55,910 nucleotides of DNA from Arthrobacter ulcerisalmonis (lineage in GTDB: Bacteria; Actinomycetota; Actinomycetes; Actinomycetales; Micrococcaceae), in assembly GCF_900609065.1 (NCBI RefSeq), contig NZ_UXAU01000032.1:1-55910 (forward strand), read 5' to 3'. The stretch's first letter is position 1, and every line of letters starts with the position of its first letter. The notes beneath the pieces were generated by a model, which ran no database searches, had not been told where the DNA came from, and saw nothing but the letters and a program-made list of their open reading frames with translations. Both the position numbers and the translations under genes were made by a program. Positions 1 through 8,982 of this stretch are shown one piece after another.

Positions 1-56
1 TGAAGACCTCTTAGTCGTTCGGTGTGTGTGGTAACCACCAACCTAAGAGGTCTTCA
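1..56. repeat. Perfect 14-bp inverted repeat
   Basis: Positions 1-14 (TGAAGACCTCTTAG) are exactly reverse-complementary to 43-56, with a 28-nt spacer. No T-tract follows, so a simple intrinsic terminator is less likely. The repeat sits at the very start of the window, just before the point where the truncated transporter begins, and may belong to the end of an insertion sequence. Confidence 0.7.
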
Positions 57-98
57 CCCTTTTACGATGTAACCAACGTCCTGGCCGAGTACACCTAG
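1..98. mobile_element. Probable insertion-sequence end (non-native DNA before truncated BCCT gene)
   Basis: The transporter reading frame becomes recognisable only from about position 95-101. Everything upstream does not resemble BCCT sequence and carries a stop in that frame at 44-46. The junction contains CTAG (95-98); IS481-family elements are known to target CTAG. No transposase is visible, so the element type is inference and the junction could instead be another rearrangement. Confidence 0.3.
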
Positions 99-112
99 CC
101 CTGCAGATCGCC

Positions 113-1474
113 TTGGTGATTGTCGCCGTCGTCCTTACCATTGCCGCGTGCACCTCCGGCGTGGACAAGGGCATCCGCTGGATCTCCGAGCTGAACATCT
201 GGAGCGCGGCGGCCATGCTGCTCTACATCCTGGTGACGGGCCAGACCTCCTTCCTGCTGAATGCCATGGTGGAGAACATCGGCCGGTTCATCTTCACCCT
301 CCCGGACCGCACCCTGCAGACCTTCGCCTACGAAAGCGGCGGTTCGGAATGGATGGCGAGCTGGACGCTCTTCTTCTGGGCATTCTGGTTGGCCTGGGGT
401 CCGTTTGTAGGACTGTTCTTGGCCCGCATTTCCCGCGGCCGCACCCTGCGGGAATTCGTCATCGCAGCCATTACCGCCCCGGTGTTGTGCGACTTCCTGA
501 TTGTCAGCATCTTCGGTAACAGCGCCATGCATGAGGTCCTGAACGGCAACACAGCCTTTGCGGAGCTGGCCACCACCAGCCCGGAAGAAGGCTGGTACGC
601 GCTCCTGAACATGTTCCCCGGCGCCACGTTCTTGATCGGCTTGGGCACGCTTTCCGGCATGCTGTTCTACCTCACCAGCGCCAACTCGGGCGCCATGGTG
701 ATGTCCAACTTCTCCTCCACCATCCCGGACCCCTCCCAGGACGGCGCCAAGTGGCTCCGCATTTTCTGGGCCATCCTCACCGCAGTGCTGACCATAGCCA
801 TGCTGATTGCGGGCGGCGTGACCACCATGGAATATGCCACCCTCATCTTCGCGCTGCCGGTCACCGTCATCGCGTGGCTGGTGATGGCCTCCTTCTCCAA
901 GGCCCTGCGGATGGAACGCGCGGAACGTGAGGGCCACGTCATGCGGCGGCAGTCGACGGCGGCCCACGGCGGCATGGTGCCGGACCGGACCTGGCGGCAA
1001 CGGCTAGCCGGCATGCGCTCCTACCCGTCGAAAAAGCAGGTGGCCCTCTTCATGGAGCGCACCGGCCAACCGGCCCTGGCCGACGTCGCCAAGGAGTTCA
1101 CGGCCCAGAACTACGAGGCGACCCTTGACGTGAACACCAACGAGGAGGTGGGCATCTCCAGCCACAGCCTGGTGGTCACCATCCCCGAACACCGCGACTT
1201 CCACTACGAGATCCGTGCGGTGGAGGCACCTGTACCCATGTTTGGTGGCAGGATGTCCCGCCAGACAGACGTCTACTACCGGGTTGAGGTCTTTGCGCAG
1301 ACCGGTTCGGAAGGCTACGACATCATGGGCCTGTCCCAGCAGCAGGTCATCGACGATGTCCTGGACCGCTACGAGGCACACCTGGGCTTCCTGACGTACT
1401 CCACCCTGCACGACTACAAGTCGGTACTGACTCCACCCACCGGGACTGTCCCCGTGGTGAAGGACGAGTCCTAG
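113..1474 (+). pseudogene. BCCT family (choline/glycine betaine/carnitine-type) transporter, 5'-truncated
   Basis: This is the C-terminal two-thirds of a sodium- or proton-coupled betaine/choline/carnitine transporter. The family signature around TM8 is intact: WTLFFWAFWLAWGPFVGLF followed by ARISRGRTLREF. Further membrane segments follow, then a hydrophilic C-terminal tail of about 180 residues like that of BetT-type proteins, in which such tails take part in osmosensing. Full BetT proteins are about 650 residues; only about 453 are here, beginning at the segment ending SGVDKGIRWISELN, so the first several helices are absent. The apparent TTG start is just the first in-frame codon after the junction. 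The stop overlaps the hisF stop in a convergent arrangement (shared CTAG at 1471-1474). The fragment is probably non-functional unless the rest lies beyond an assembly break. Confidence 0.8.
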
Positions 1475-2247
1475 CGAACAGCGAAGCCCGCGGCCCGGAT
1501 GGCGTCCTTGACCTGGGACATCATGTCATCCGGGCCCCAGTGGAAGATTGACGCGGCCAGCACTGCATCGGCTCCGGCGGCCACGGCCGGCGGGAAATGC
1601 GACGGCTCGCCGGCTCCGCCGGAGGCAATGATGGGCACGTTGACGGCCGCACGGACCAGCTTGATCAACTCAAGATCGAAGCCGTCCTTGGTGCCGTCGG
1701 CGTCAATGGAGTTGAGCAGGATCTCGCCCACGCCTCGGTCTGCCGCTTCGCGTGCCCACGCGATAGCGTCGATCCCGGTCCCTGTCCGGCCGCCGTGGGT
1801 GGTCACTTCAAAGCCCGACGCCGTTGGAACTGACCCGGGGCGTGTCCGGCGGGCGTCCACGGACAGGACCAAGACCTGGGAACCGAAGTGCCGGGTGATC
1901 TCGTCGATGACGTCCGGCCGCGCGACCGCTGCGGTGTTGATGGAGGCCTTGTCGGCGCCAAAGCGTAGCAACTTGTCCACCTCGGCTACGCCACGGACAC
2001 CGCCGCCCACGCAGAGCGGGATGAAGACTTCCTCTGCGGTGCGGCGGACCACGTCGAACGTGGTTTCGCGGTTGCCGGAGGAGGCGGTGACGTCGAGGAA
2101 GGTCAGTTCGTCGGCGCCGGCATTGTCGTAGCGATGGGCCAACTCCACAGGATCTCCGGCGTCACGGAGGCCCTCAAAGTTGATCCCCTTCACCACCCGT
2201 CCGGCGTCAACGTCGAGGCAGGGAATGACACGTACGGCTACTGCCAT
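1471..2247 (-). CDS. hisF: Imidazole glycerol phosphate synthase, cyclase subunit HisF
   Basis: HisF makes imidazole glycerol phosphate and AICAR from PRFAR, using ammonia delivered by HisH, in cytosolic histidine synthesis. The 258-residue length is normal. The (beta/alpha)8 barrel carries the two catalytic aspartates, D12 in CLDVD and D131 in LSVDARR. The phosphate-binding motifs VGGGVR and IIASGGAG are present. ATG start with AGGAG six nt upstream. It lies 47 nt downstream of hisG, so hisE-hisG-hisF form one minus-strand unit. hisH, hisA and hisI are not in the window. Confidence 0.97.
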   Translation of the reverse strand: MAVAVRVIPCLDVDAGRVVKGINFEGLRDAGDPVELAHRYDNAGADELTFLDVTASSGNRETTFDVVRRTAEEVFIPLCVGGGVRGVAEVDKLLRFGADKASINTAAVARPDVIDEITRHFGSQVLVLSVDARRTRPGSVPTASGFEVTTHGGRTGTGIDAIAWAREAADRGVGEILLNSIDADGTKDGFDLELIKLVRAAVNVPIIASGGAGEPSHFPPAVAAGADAVLAASIFHWGPDDMMSQVKDAIRAAGFAVR

Positions 2248-2294
2248 GGGAGGCTCCTGGGGTTTAGCTGAGGCGAACGGCTACGCGGGACGGA

Positions 2295-3155
2295 TCAGAT
2301 CCGGCAGGCGTGGATGCTGCTGACCAGGATGGCGCGGGCGCCCAGGTCATAGAGCTCGTCCATGATCCGGTTGGTCTGCTTCTTGGGGACCATGGACCTG
2401 ACGGCTACCCATTCCGAATCCCGCAGGGGTGAGACCGTGGGAGATTCCAGGCCGGGCGTCAGCGCAGCGGCGGCCTCCACCAGTTCCTTGCGGATGTCGT
2501 AATCCATCAGGACATACTGACGAGCCACCAGCACGCCCTGCAGGCGGCGAATGAGTACTTCGATTTCCTTGGTGGTGCCGTTCGCCGCACCACCGTCGCC
2601 GGTGCGGCGGATGAGCACGGCTTCGGACTTCAGGATCGGATCGCCGAAGATTTCCATCCCGGCGGCCTTGAGGGTGTTGCCTGTCTCCACCACATCGGCG
2701 ATGGCGTCGGCCACGCCCAACCGGACGGAAGATTCCACCGCACCGTCAAGCCTGACCACTTTGGCGTTGATACCGCGTTCGGCGAGGTAGGTGCGCAGCA
2801 AGCCGTCGTAGCTGGTGGCAAGCCGCTTGTTTTCCAGTTGCTCAGCGGCGGCAAAGTGTCCCACGGGACCTGCGAACCGGAACGTCGACGCGGCGAAACC
2901 CAAGGCGAGCAGTTCTTCGGCTTCCACCTCGGCGTCCAGGAGCAGGTCGCGGCCGGTGATGCCGACGTCGAGCGTTCCGCGGCCCACATACACGGCGATG
3001 TCGCGGGGCCGGAGGAAGAAGAACTCAATGTCGTTGTCCGGGTCCATCATGACCAGTTCGCGGGTGTCGCGGCGCTGGCGGTAGCCGGCCTCGGACAGCA
3101 TGGCCGAGGCCGCTTCGGACAGGGAACCTTTATTGGGGACAGCTACGCGCAGCAT
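2295..3155 (-). CDS. hisG: ATP phosphoribosyltransferase HisG (long form)
   Basis: HisG condenses ATP and PRPP to phosphoribosyl-ATP, the committed and histidine-inhibited step of histidine synthesis. At 286 residues it is the long, HisZ-independent form. It starts with the family N-terminus LRVAVPNKGSLSE. The DVGITGRDLL region, the PRPP-loop region ADAIADVVETGNTL, and a C-terminal ACT-like domain (about 205-286, where histidine binds in the family) can be seen. It lies 77 nt after hisE on the same strand. Confidence 0.97.
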   Translation of the reverse strand: MLRVAVPNKGSLSEAASAMLSEAGYRQRRDTRELVMMDPDNDIEFFFLRPRDIAVYVGRGTLDVGITGRDLLLDAEVEAEELLALGFAASTFRFAGPVGHFAAAEQLENKRLATSYDGLLRTYLAERGINAKVVRLDGAVESSVRLGVADAIADVVETGNTLKAAGMEIFGDPILKSEAVLIRRTGDGGAANGTTKEIEVLIRRLQGVLVARQYVLMDYDIRKELVEAAAALTPGLESPTVSPLRDSEWVAVRSMVPKKQTNRIMDELYDLGARAILVSSIHACRI

Positions 3156-3232
3156 GGGAAACTTTCTGGATGGGGGTCTGGTGAACAGGCAAAGCAGGCC
3201 ACGGAGTGGCGCCGAGGCGCCGGGTCCGGTGC

Positions 3233-3496
3233 CTACAGATGCTTGTAGACGTCTTCCAGGGTCAGTCCTTTGGCGAGCATCAGGACCTGCAGGTGATACA
3301 GCAGCTGGGAGATTTCCTCGGCTGCGGCCTCGTCGGATTCATACTCCGCAGCCATCCACACTTCGGCGGCTTCCTCGACAACCTTCTTGCCGATTCCGTG
3401 TACTCCGGAGTCCAATTCAACGACGGTACGGGAGCCTTCCGGGCGGGTGGCTGCCTTTTCGCTGAGCTCAGCAAACAGTGTCTCGAAATTCTTCAC
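3233..3496 (-). CDS. hisE: Phosphoribosyl-ATP pyrophosphohydrolase HisE
   Basis: HisE hydrolyses phosphoribosyl-ATP to phosphoribosyl-AMP, the second step of histidine synthesis. It is a stand-alone 87-residue all-helical MazG-like protein, the normal size for Actinobacteria where hisI is separate. The [13 protein letters not shown] segment with its acidic metal ligands and KKVVEEAAE are typical. GTG start; the upstream SD is weak. It is first of the hisE-hisG-hisF unit; the rib operon terminator lies just upstream. Confidence 0.95.
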   Translation of the reverse strand: MKNFETLFAELSEKAATRPEGSRTVVELDSGVHGIGKKVVEEAAEVWMAAEYESDEAAAEEISQLLYHLQVLMLAKGLTLEDVYKHL

Positions 3497-3546
3497 GCCA
3501 CAAGCCTACTTGCTGCGACCCGAACGGCAGGTCTTGGCGTCAAGCA

Positions 3547-3586
3547 TGACGGGCGCGATGTGATGGAACACACGTCGCGCCCGTCA
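3547..3586 (-). terminator. Hairpin terminator after ribH
   Basis: A 16-bp stem (3547-3562 with 3571-3586, one G-U-type mismatch) around an 8-nt loop lies 5 nt past the ribH stop and before hisE. There is no U-tract, as is common for high-GC actinobacterial terminators. Confidence 0.65.
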
Positions 3587-3591
3587 GGGGC

Positions 3592-4071
3592 TCAGGCGTA
3601 CGGCTTCAGGAGCGCAGCGGTGGCCAGGGCCGCCGTGACGGCCTCGTGGCCCTTGTCCTCCTTGGAGCCGGCGAGCCCTGCCCGGTCGAGGCCTTGCTGT
3701 TCGTCGTCGCACGTCAGCACGCCAAAGCCCACCGGCACACCGGTGGCGACGCTGACGTCGGTGAGTCCCGCCGTCGCGGCCTGGCAGACGTACTCAAAGT
3801 GCGGGGTGCCGCCCCTGATGACGACGCCCAAGGCCACCACGGCGTCAAAGTGTGGTGCCAGCCGGGCGGCGGCTACGGGCAGTTCAAAGGCGCCTGGGAC
3901 GCGAAGCACCGTGGGATTGCTGATGCCGGCATCTGCAGCGCCGCGGAGGGCACCGTTGAGGAGGCCGTCCATGATTTCGGTGTGCCAGCTCGCGGCCACG
4001 ATGGCCAGCCTGAGCTGCGAGGTGTCTGGGTTCTGGGTCAGGTCGATGACGGGCGCGCCGTGTCCGCTCAT
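3592..4071 (-). CDS. ribH: 6,7-dimethyl-8-ribityllumazine synthase RibH
   Basis: RibH condenses 5-amino-6-ribitylamino-uracil with dihydroxybutanone phosphate, the penultimate riboflavin step, and in the family assembles into pentamers or icosahedral shells. The 159 residues include the substrate-binding blocks [16 protein letters not shown] and [16 protein letters not shown], with the catalytic His in the last. The ATG overlaps the ribA stop by 4 nt (ATGA), indicating translational coupling. It is the last gene of the FMN-controlled operon. Confidence 0.97.
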   Translation of the reverse strand: MSGHGAPVIDLTQNPDTSQLRLAIVAASWHTEIMDGLLNGALRGAADAGISNPTVLRVPGAFELPVAAARLAPHFDAVVALGVVIRGGTPHFEYVCQAATAGLTDVSVATGVPVGFGVLTCDDEQQGLDRAGLAGSKEDKGHEAVTAALATAALLKPYA

Positions 4072-4781
4072 AGTGCTTTTCCGTTCAGCGAGGGGGTTTC
4101 AGTTGACGTGTCAGGGGTGGTCACCGGCAAGGGTGCGGCGGGATCGTCGAGCAGCAGGCGGTGCTCCATCCGATCCTTCTTGGTGCGCAGGTAGCGGATG
4201 TTTTCGACCCGGGAGGGGACCTCGGTGGGTACCATTTCCACCACGCTCACGCCGGCGTCCGCCAGCCTGTTCTGCTTGTCCGGGTTGTTGCTGAGCAGCC
4301 GGACCTTGACCAGTCCCATTTCGGCGAGGATCTGGGCGGCAGCGTTGTAGCAGCGGGCATCCACCGGCAAGCCCAATTGCTCATTGGCCTCCACGGTGTC
4401 GAAGCCGGCCTCCTGCAGCGCGTACGCCTTGATCTTGTTGGCCAGGCCGATGCCACGGCCTTCCTGGCCACGGAGGTAGAGCAGGGTGCCGCCCTCTTCA
4501 TGGATCAGCTCCAACGCGTAGGCGAGCTGTTCGCCACAGTCGCAGCGGAAGGAGCCAAACACGTCGCCGGTGAGGCACTCGGAGTGCAGCCGGACCAGGG
4601 GGGCCTTGCCGTCGCGGGGTGGGTTGGGGGAACTGACAGCCAAATGCTCAATCCCGGTGTCCAAGTCGATCCACGCCTGCGCCACGAAATCTCCGTACGC
4701 TGTGGGCAATTGCACCACCGGCCCACCGCTGACCGGATGGGCCATGCCGCTGGTATCAGTACTCACTACCGAAGCCGTCAT
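4068..4781 (-). CDS. ribA: GTP cyclohydrolase II RibA (stand-alone)
   Basis: RibA opens GTP to diaminohydroxyribosylaminopyrimidine phosphate, formate and PPi, the first committed riboflavin step. Zinc ligands C69, C80 and C82 are visible in [17 protein letters not shown], and the GTP/catalytic loop [13 protein letters not shown] follows. At 237 residues it lacks the DHBP synthase domain, which is encoded by the preceding separate ribB. The start ATG overlaps the ribB stop (ATGA), and its SD AAGGAG lies inside the end of ribB. Many Actinobacteria carry a fused RibBA instead. Confidence 0.95.
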   Translation of the reverse strand: MTASVVSTDTSGMAHPVSGGPVVQLPTAYGDFVAQAWIDLDTGIEHLAVSSPNPPRDGKAPLVRLHSECLTGDVFGSFRCDCGEQLAYALELIHEEGGTLLYLRGQEGRGIGLANKIKAYALQEAGFDTVEANEQLGLPVDARCYNAAAQILAEMGLVKVRLLSNNPDKQNRLADAGVSVVEMVPTEVPSRVENIRYLRTKKDRMEHRLLLDDPAAPLPVTTPDTSTETPSLNGKAL

Positions 4782-5500
4782 TGTGTCTCCTTTAGTCCGT
4801 CCGAGGTTTCCCGGACGCCGACGCCACCGCGCCTATCCTCTTCTTCAACATATGCCACCAGATCAGCAATGGAGACCAACAGGCACCCGTGCTCAGCAGC
4901 AAAAGTACGCAGCCCGTCCAGGCGCATCATTTCGCCGTCGTCATAAACAACCTCCGCAATCACGCCGACCTTTTCCAGGCCGGCAAGACGGCAGAACTCG
5001 ACGGCGGCTTCGGTGTGGCCGGGGCGTTCGCGCACACCTCCATCAACGGCCCGGAGCGGAAATAAATGCCCGGGCCGGGTAACCGCCGTTGGTCCCGCTG
5101 CCGGATCGGCGAGCACGCGCGCGGTCAGTGCGCGATCGGTGGCAGAAATTCCGGTGCTGACCCCGATCGCAGCGTCGCACGACACCGTGTAGGCAGTCCC
5201 TTTAGCGTCCTGGTTCTCGCTCACCATGGGCGGCAACTCCAACGCGTCAGCCCGTTCGCCGGACAGCGGCGTGCAGATCACCCCGGAGCTGTAGCGGATG
5301 GTCCACCCCATCAGTGCTGGCGTGGCAAACTGGGCCGCGAAAATGATGTCACCCTCGTTTTCGCGGTCCTCATCGTCCACCACCAGGATGGCCTTGCCGG
5401 CTGCGAAGGCCCTGATGGCGTCGGCGATGCTATCCAGGGGTTGCGGGTGCGCATCGCGGGTGGGCGGTTCGGCCGGGTTGACGTGGACGACGGCGTTCAC
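4778..5500 (-). CDS. ribB: 3,4-dihydroxy-2-butanone 4-phosphate synthase RibB (stand-alone)
   Basis: RibB converts ribulose 5-phosphate to DHBP plus formate for lumazine synthesis. The acidic metal/substrate motif [10 protein letters not shown] lies near residues 42-51, and [11 protein letters not shown] carries the second metal ligand. The 240 residues stop where a fused RibBA would continue into the cyclohydrolase domain; the tail (about 215-240) is hydrophilic and Gly/Glu-rich. GTG start overlapping the ribE stop (GTGA). Confidence 0.95.
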   Translation of the reverse strand: MNAVVHVNPAEPPTRDAHPQPLDSIADAIRAFAAGKAILVVDDEDRENEGDIIFAAQFATPALMGWTIRYSSGVICTPLSGERADALELPPMVSENQDAKGTAYTVSCDAAIGVSTGISATDRALTARVLADPAAGPTAVTRPGHLFPLRAVDGGVRERPGHTEAAVEFCRLAGLEKVGVIAEVVYDDGEMMRLDGLRTFAAEHGCLLVSIADLVAYVEEEDRRGGVGVRETSDGLKETQ

Positions 5501-6141
5501 AGGGTTTCTCCCGCGGCGGCACCGGAGTCGGTGGTCCGGAAGGCGAGCAGACGCTCGGTGTACTTGGCCAGCACGTCAACCTCGAGGTTGACCGGGCTGC
5601 CCACCTGTTTGGCGCCCAAGCCAGTCTCGGCCAAGGTGGTGGGGATCAGGCCCACCTCAAACCACGGTTCCGGGTGGCCGGCATCGCTCACTGCTGTCAC
5701 CGTGAGGGAGACTCCGTCGATGGCGATGGACCCTTTTTCGGCGATGTAGCGGGCCAGGTTGGCCGGCACGTCGAAACGGAGCCGTTCCCAGTTGCCCAGT
5801 GCCTCGCGTTCGCGGAGGCTGCCAACCCCGTCCACGTGGCCCTGGACCACATGGCCGTCAAGCCTGCCACCTGCGGGAACACAGCGTTCCAGGTTGACGG
5901 CGTCCCCTGCCACCAGCGCGCCAATGGTGCTGCGGATGAGGGTCTCCCCCATCACGTCGACGCTGAAGTCCTTGCCATCAATCTGGGTGGCCGTCAGGCA
6001 CACCCCGTTGACGGCGATGGAACCACCGAGCGTGAGGCCTTCGGTGGTTCCGGGCGCATGGAGGCGCACCGTGGCGCTGACGTCGCCATCGCGCTCCACG
6101 GAGAGGACGTGGCCTTGTTCAGCAATAATTCCGGTAAACAT
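5497..6141 (-). CDS. ribE: Riboflavin synthase alpha chain RibE
   Basis: RibE dismutates two lumazines to riboflavin and the ribityl-aminouracil. The chosen ATG at 6141 gives the canonical N-terminus [12 protein letters not shown]; the frame stays open further upstream, but that part is Pro/Arg-rich and overlaps ribD. The two lumazine-binding half-barrels are visible, the second opening with [11 protein letters not shown]. The 214-residue length is normal. The start overlaps the ribD stop by one base (TGATG). Confidence 0.96.
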   Translation of the reverse strand: MFTGIIAEQGHVLSVERDGDVSATVRLHAPGTTEGLTLGGSIAVNGVCLTATQIDGKDFSVDVMGETLIRSTIGALVAGDAVNLERCVPAGGRLDGHVVQGHVDGVGSLREREALGNWERLRFDVPANLARYIAEKGSIAIDGVSLTVTAVSDAGHPEPWFEVGLIPTTLAETGLGAKQVGSPVNLEVDVLAKYTERLLAFRTTDSGAAAGETL

Positions 6142-7250
6142 CAGGAGCCTTTCTGGGCTGGTTCCGCGGCGTTGCGGGGATCGGAGGAAAGCGGGTGCTG
6201 GGGTTGCAGGTGGAGGCGCAGGTCTGCGCCCAGGCTGCGGACGGAGCCACCGTCCGCGGCATCCCATTCCCACCGTTGGGCGTCGGCGAGGGTACCGATA
6301 CCCAGGCCGTTGAGCGCCGACGTTCCAGAGCCAAGCAGTGTCGGCGCCAGGTAGACGATCAGTTCGTCAACAAGGCCTGCCGTGAGGAAGGCGCTGAGGA
6401 TCCGGGAGCCGCCTTCCACCATCACGTGCCGGGTGCCCGCTTCATACAGCGCGGCCAGCGCTTCTTTGGGCTCACGGGTGGGGAGGTGATGGGCCAGTCC
6501 GTCGTCACCGCGGATGGCAGCGTTAGCTGGAATGCCGCGCAGTCCCATAACGGCCCGGACCGGTTGCGCAGAACTGGGGGTGCCGTCAGGTTCGCGGGCG
6601 CTCAGCCGCGGGTTGTCCACCATGACGGTTTCCGTGCCCACCAGGATGGCGTCGATACGGCGTCGGATGGCGTGATTGTCTGCCAGGGATTCCGGGCTCG
6701 AAATCCATTGGCTGGTGCCGTCCTCGGCCGCGATACGGCTGTCGAGGGTCTGGGCAATGTGGAGGGTGACGAAGGGTCGGAGCGCTGCGACGGCGGCAAA
6801 CCAGCGCCGGTTGAGCTCCAGTGCTTTTTCGGCGGCCAATCCACTTCGCACCTGGACTCCGGCCGCCCGCAGGGTGCGCGCACCGCCGGCAGCGGGATCG
6901 TGCGGGTCATCAACGGCGTACACCACGCTGGTGATGCCTGCGTCGATGATGGCTTCCGTGCACGGGCCGGTCCGGCCCACGTGGTTGCAGGGTTCCAGGG
7001 TGACCAGCATGGTGCAACCACTGAGGTCGGCACCGGCCTCCTGGGCTTGGGCGATCGCGTCCGCTTCGGCATGAGGCGTGCCTGCGCCGCGGTGATGGCC
7101 GGTGAAGAGCGATGTACCTTCTGGGCTGAGAATCGTGGCACCGACCAGGGGATTCGCGCCGCGTGGGCCTTGCAGGGCTGCTGCCAGTGCTACGTCCATG
7201 GCGGCAGCTTCGCCGTCGGTGAAGTCCGTGGCTGGCGTTGCGCTGGCCAT
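6141..7250 (-). CDS. ribD: Bifunctional deaminase/reductase RibD
   Basis: RibD carries out the second and third riboflavin steps. The N-terminal CDA-fold deaminase (about 10-145) has zinc/catalytic residues H60 and E62 in HAEADAI, plus C88 and C97 in EPCNHVGRTGPC. The C-terminal RibD_C reductase domain (about 155-350) has the NADPH-binding region and VMVEGGSRILSAF. 369 residues is full length. The start overlaps the ribM stop (TGATG). Confidence 0.96.
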   Translation of the reverse strand: MASATPATDFTDGEAAAMDVALAAALQGPRGANPLVGATILSPEGTSLFTGHHRGAGTPHAEADAIAQAQEAGADLSGCTMLVTLEPCNHVGRTGPCTEAIIDAGITSVVYAVDDPHDPAAGGARTLRAAGVQVRSGLAAEKALELNRRWFAAVAALRPFVTLHIAQTLDSRIAAEDGTSQWISSPESLADNHAIRRRIDAILVGTETVMVDNPRLSAREPDGTPSSAQPVRAVMGLRGIPANAAIRGDDGLAHHLPTREPKEALAALYEAGTRHVMVEGGSRILSAFLTAGLVDELIVYLAPTLLGSGTSALNGLGIGTLADAQRWEWDAADGGSVRSLGADLRLHLQPQHPLSSDPRNAAEPAQKGS

Positions 7251-7963
7251 CAGAGCTTCACCCTGGGGTCCGGGAAGGCTGTCTCTACGGCGCCAGCCGG
7301 TCCCGTGGAGTCAGTGCCCCTGGCGCGGCGGGACGCGTTCCACCAGACGAAGAAACCAATCAAGGTGAAGACGCCGTAGAAGAGGTACATGAAGGCGCTG
7401 GCGTAGTAGCCTGCGCTGAACAGGAGGGGTACCCCAACAATGTCCACCGCCACCCAGATGAGCCAGAATTCGGTCCAGCCGCGGGCCATGCCGTAGGTGG
7501 CCAGCAACGATCCCACGAAGGTCCAGGAATCAGCCCAGACGGGTGGGTAGGAGCCCAACGTATCGAAGAGGGGCGTGAGCGCCAGGGTTCCGGCCACCAG
7601 GGCGAGCACCAGGATCACGCGGGTGGGGTTGCTCGCCCATTGGGGCACGACGGCGGTGTTCCCGGCTTCGGCGCGGCTCTGCCGCCACCGATGCCAGCCG
7701 TAGGCGGCAACAATAATGAACATCACCTGGCGACCGGCCTGGCCCCACAAGGTGGCTGGCGAGGCCGAGCCGAAGACATTTCCCAGGAAGACCGTGAGGA
7801 GCAGCGCGTTGCCGATGATGCCTACCGGCCAGGCCCACACTTTGCGGCGCATGCCGCCAAAAGCGCTTGCCAAGCCGAAGATGTTACCTAGTACTTCTCT
7901 CAGTATCAGGACAGATCCGCCAATGGGGATCTGAGCTTCAAAGAGCCATCGCAGGAGGTCCAT
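7250..7963 (-). CDS. ribM: RibM (PnuX) riboflavin transporter, PnuC family
   Basis: A 237-residue polytopic membrane protein of the NMN transporter PnuC family, with about 6-7 hydrophobic helices and the core regions GNALLLTVFLGN and GWTEFWLIWVAVDIVGVPL. It is first in the riboflavin operon directly behind the FMN riboswitch, and the Corynebacterium and Streptomyces proteins in this position (RibM/PnuX) import riboflavin, so riboflavin is the likelier substrate than nicotinamide riboside. ATG start with GGAAGGA upstream. Confidence 0.85.
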   Translation of the reverse strand: MDLLRWLFEAQIPIGGSVLILREVLGNIFGLASAFGGMRRKVWAWPVGIIGNALLLTVFLGNVFGSASPATLWGQAGRQVMFIIVAAYGWHRWRQSRAEAGNTAVVPQWASNPTRVILVLALVAGTLALTPLFDTLGSYPPVWADSWTFVGSLLATYGMARGWTEFWLIWVAVDIVGVPLLFSAGYYASAFMYLFYGVFTLIGFFVWWNASRRARGTDSTGPAGAVETAFPDPRVKL

Positions 7964-8064
7964 GTGTGTGTCGTTCCTTCCCTTTCAGAACCGCGATGGC
8001 TCCGGGGGTATACGACAGGCAGACCTCTGGCACCGCAAAGGGGCACCAAAGTACAGCTGTACGT

Positions 8065-8204
8065 GCTTCTCTCATCCAGACTTTAACTGTCGGTATCGGA
8101 ATTTCACCGATTCAACCGGTCGTTGGCACCCTTCCGAAAAAGGGTTCCGACTTGCGGGTCGCGGACTATCACCGCCGGTTCGGACTTACACCGACCCCGG
8201 AGCA
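8065..8204 (-). ncRNA. FMN riboswitch (RFN element)
   Basis: Read on the minus strand this has the classical RFN core: GCTCCGGGGTCGGTG, then CCGGCGGTGATAGTCC, AATCGGTGAAATTCCGA, and the closing GTCTGGATGAGAGAAGC, which pairs with the 5' end. It sits between rpe and ribM. The expression platform (about 7964-8064) contains a 12-bp palindrome GTACAGCTGTAC (8051-8062) and no clear U-tract, so translational or Rho-type control is as likely as intrinsic termination. FMN binding is expected to reduce ribM-ribH expression. Confidence 0.95.
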
Positions 8205-8217
8205 CGTTGTGTTTTGC

Positions 8218-8246
8218 TATTGTGCCATAACCTGCACAGGCCTCAA
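8218..8246 (-). promoter_or_regulatory. Candidate promoter of the FMN-riboswitch rib operon
   Basis: On the minus strand, TTGAGG (8241-8246) is followed after 17 bp by ACAATA (8218-8223), placing transcription start a few nt before the riboswitch 5' stem. It overlaps the rpe stop codon. Confidence 0.45.
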
Positions 8247-8926
8247 TTTATTCCGGTGGCACTGCGTAACATCCGGTTGCCCTCTTCGCGGAGCCTGGTG
8301 ATGGCTGCCGCTGGATCGTCGGCACCGTAGACGGCAGAGCCCGCCACGAAGACGGTGGCCCCGGCCTCGGCTGCCCGGAGGATGGTTTCTTCCGTAATTC
8401 CGCCGTCGACCTGGATGGCCACTCCAACACCCGAACCGTCGATCGCTGCTTTGGCTCGGCGGATCTTCGGCAGTGTCAGGTCGAGGAACGCCTGGCCGCC
8501 GAACCCTGGCTCTACTGTCATGATCAGCAGCATGTCCAGTTCGGGCAACATGTCCAGGTAGGGCTCCACCGGCGTTGCCGGGCGCAGGGCCATCCCTGCC
8601 TTGGCCCCGCGCTGGCGGAGTTCCCGGGCGAGTTTCACCGGCGCGATGGACGCTTCGGCGTGGAAGGTGACAGATGCCAGGCCTGCGTCAGCGAACCCTG
8701 GTGCCCAACGGTCGGCGTCGGCGATCATCAGGTGCGCATCCAAGGGGATGGGGCTGACCGCCTGAATCCTCTGGACGACAGGCAATCCCAAGGTCAAATT
8801 GGGAACGAAGTGGTTGTCCATAACGTCCACGTGGACAGCGTCAGCAGTGCTGATGCGCTGCAACTCCGCCTCCAGGTTCACGAAATCTGCGGACAGGATA
8901 CTGGGATTGATGCAGCACGACTTCAC
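8243..8926 (-). CDS. rpe: Ribulose-phosphate 3-epimerase
   Basis: Rpe interconverts ribulose 5-phosphate and xylulose 5-phosphate in the pentose phosphate pathway; ribulose 5-phosphate is also the RibB substrate. The 227-residue TIM barrel has [10 protein letters not shown] at the N-terminus, metal/catalytic regions [12 protein letters not shown] and [15 protein letters not shown], and the phosphate-binding IQVDGGI and [11 protein letters not shown] start with GAAAGG 8 nt upstream. It follows rsmB by 56 nt. Confidence 0.96.
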   Translation of the reverse strand: MKSCCINPSILSADFVNLEAELQRISTADAVHVDVMDNHFVPNLTLGLPVVQRIQAVSPIPLDAHLMIADADRWAPGFADAGLASVTFHAEASIAPVKLARELRQRGAKAGMALRPATPVEPYLDMLPELDMLLIMTVEPGFGGQAFLDLTLPKIRRAKAAIDGSGVGVAIQVDGGITEETILRAAEAGATVFVAGSAVYGADDPAAAITRLREEGNRMLRSATGIN

Positions 8927-8982
8927 GAATGGCGCCTTTCAGGGGCTGGAGGAGATGGCGGCAACTGCCGGGCAGGGTATGA

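Noticed and set aside
3206..4294. 362-codon plus-strand frame opposite hisE/ribH/ribA
   Set aside because: Covers three well-supported minus-strand genes and their terminator; Arg/Pro/Ser-rich composition typical of GC-rich antisense frames.
6142..6273. 44-residue N-terminal extension of RibE
   Set aside because: Pro/Arg-rich and overlaps ribD; the canonical start MFTGIIAE begins at 6141 with the TGATG overlap.
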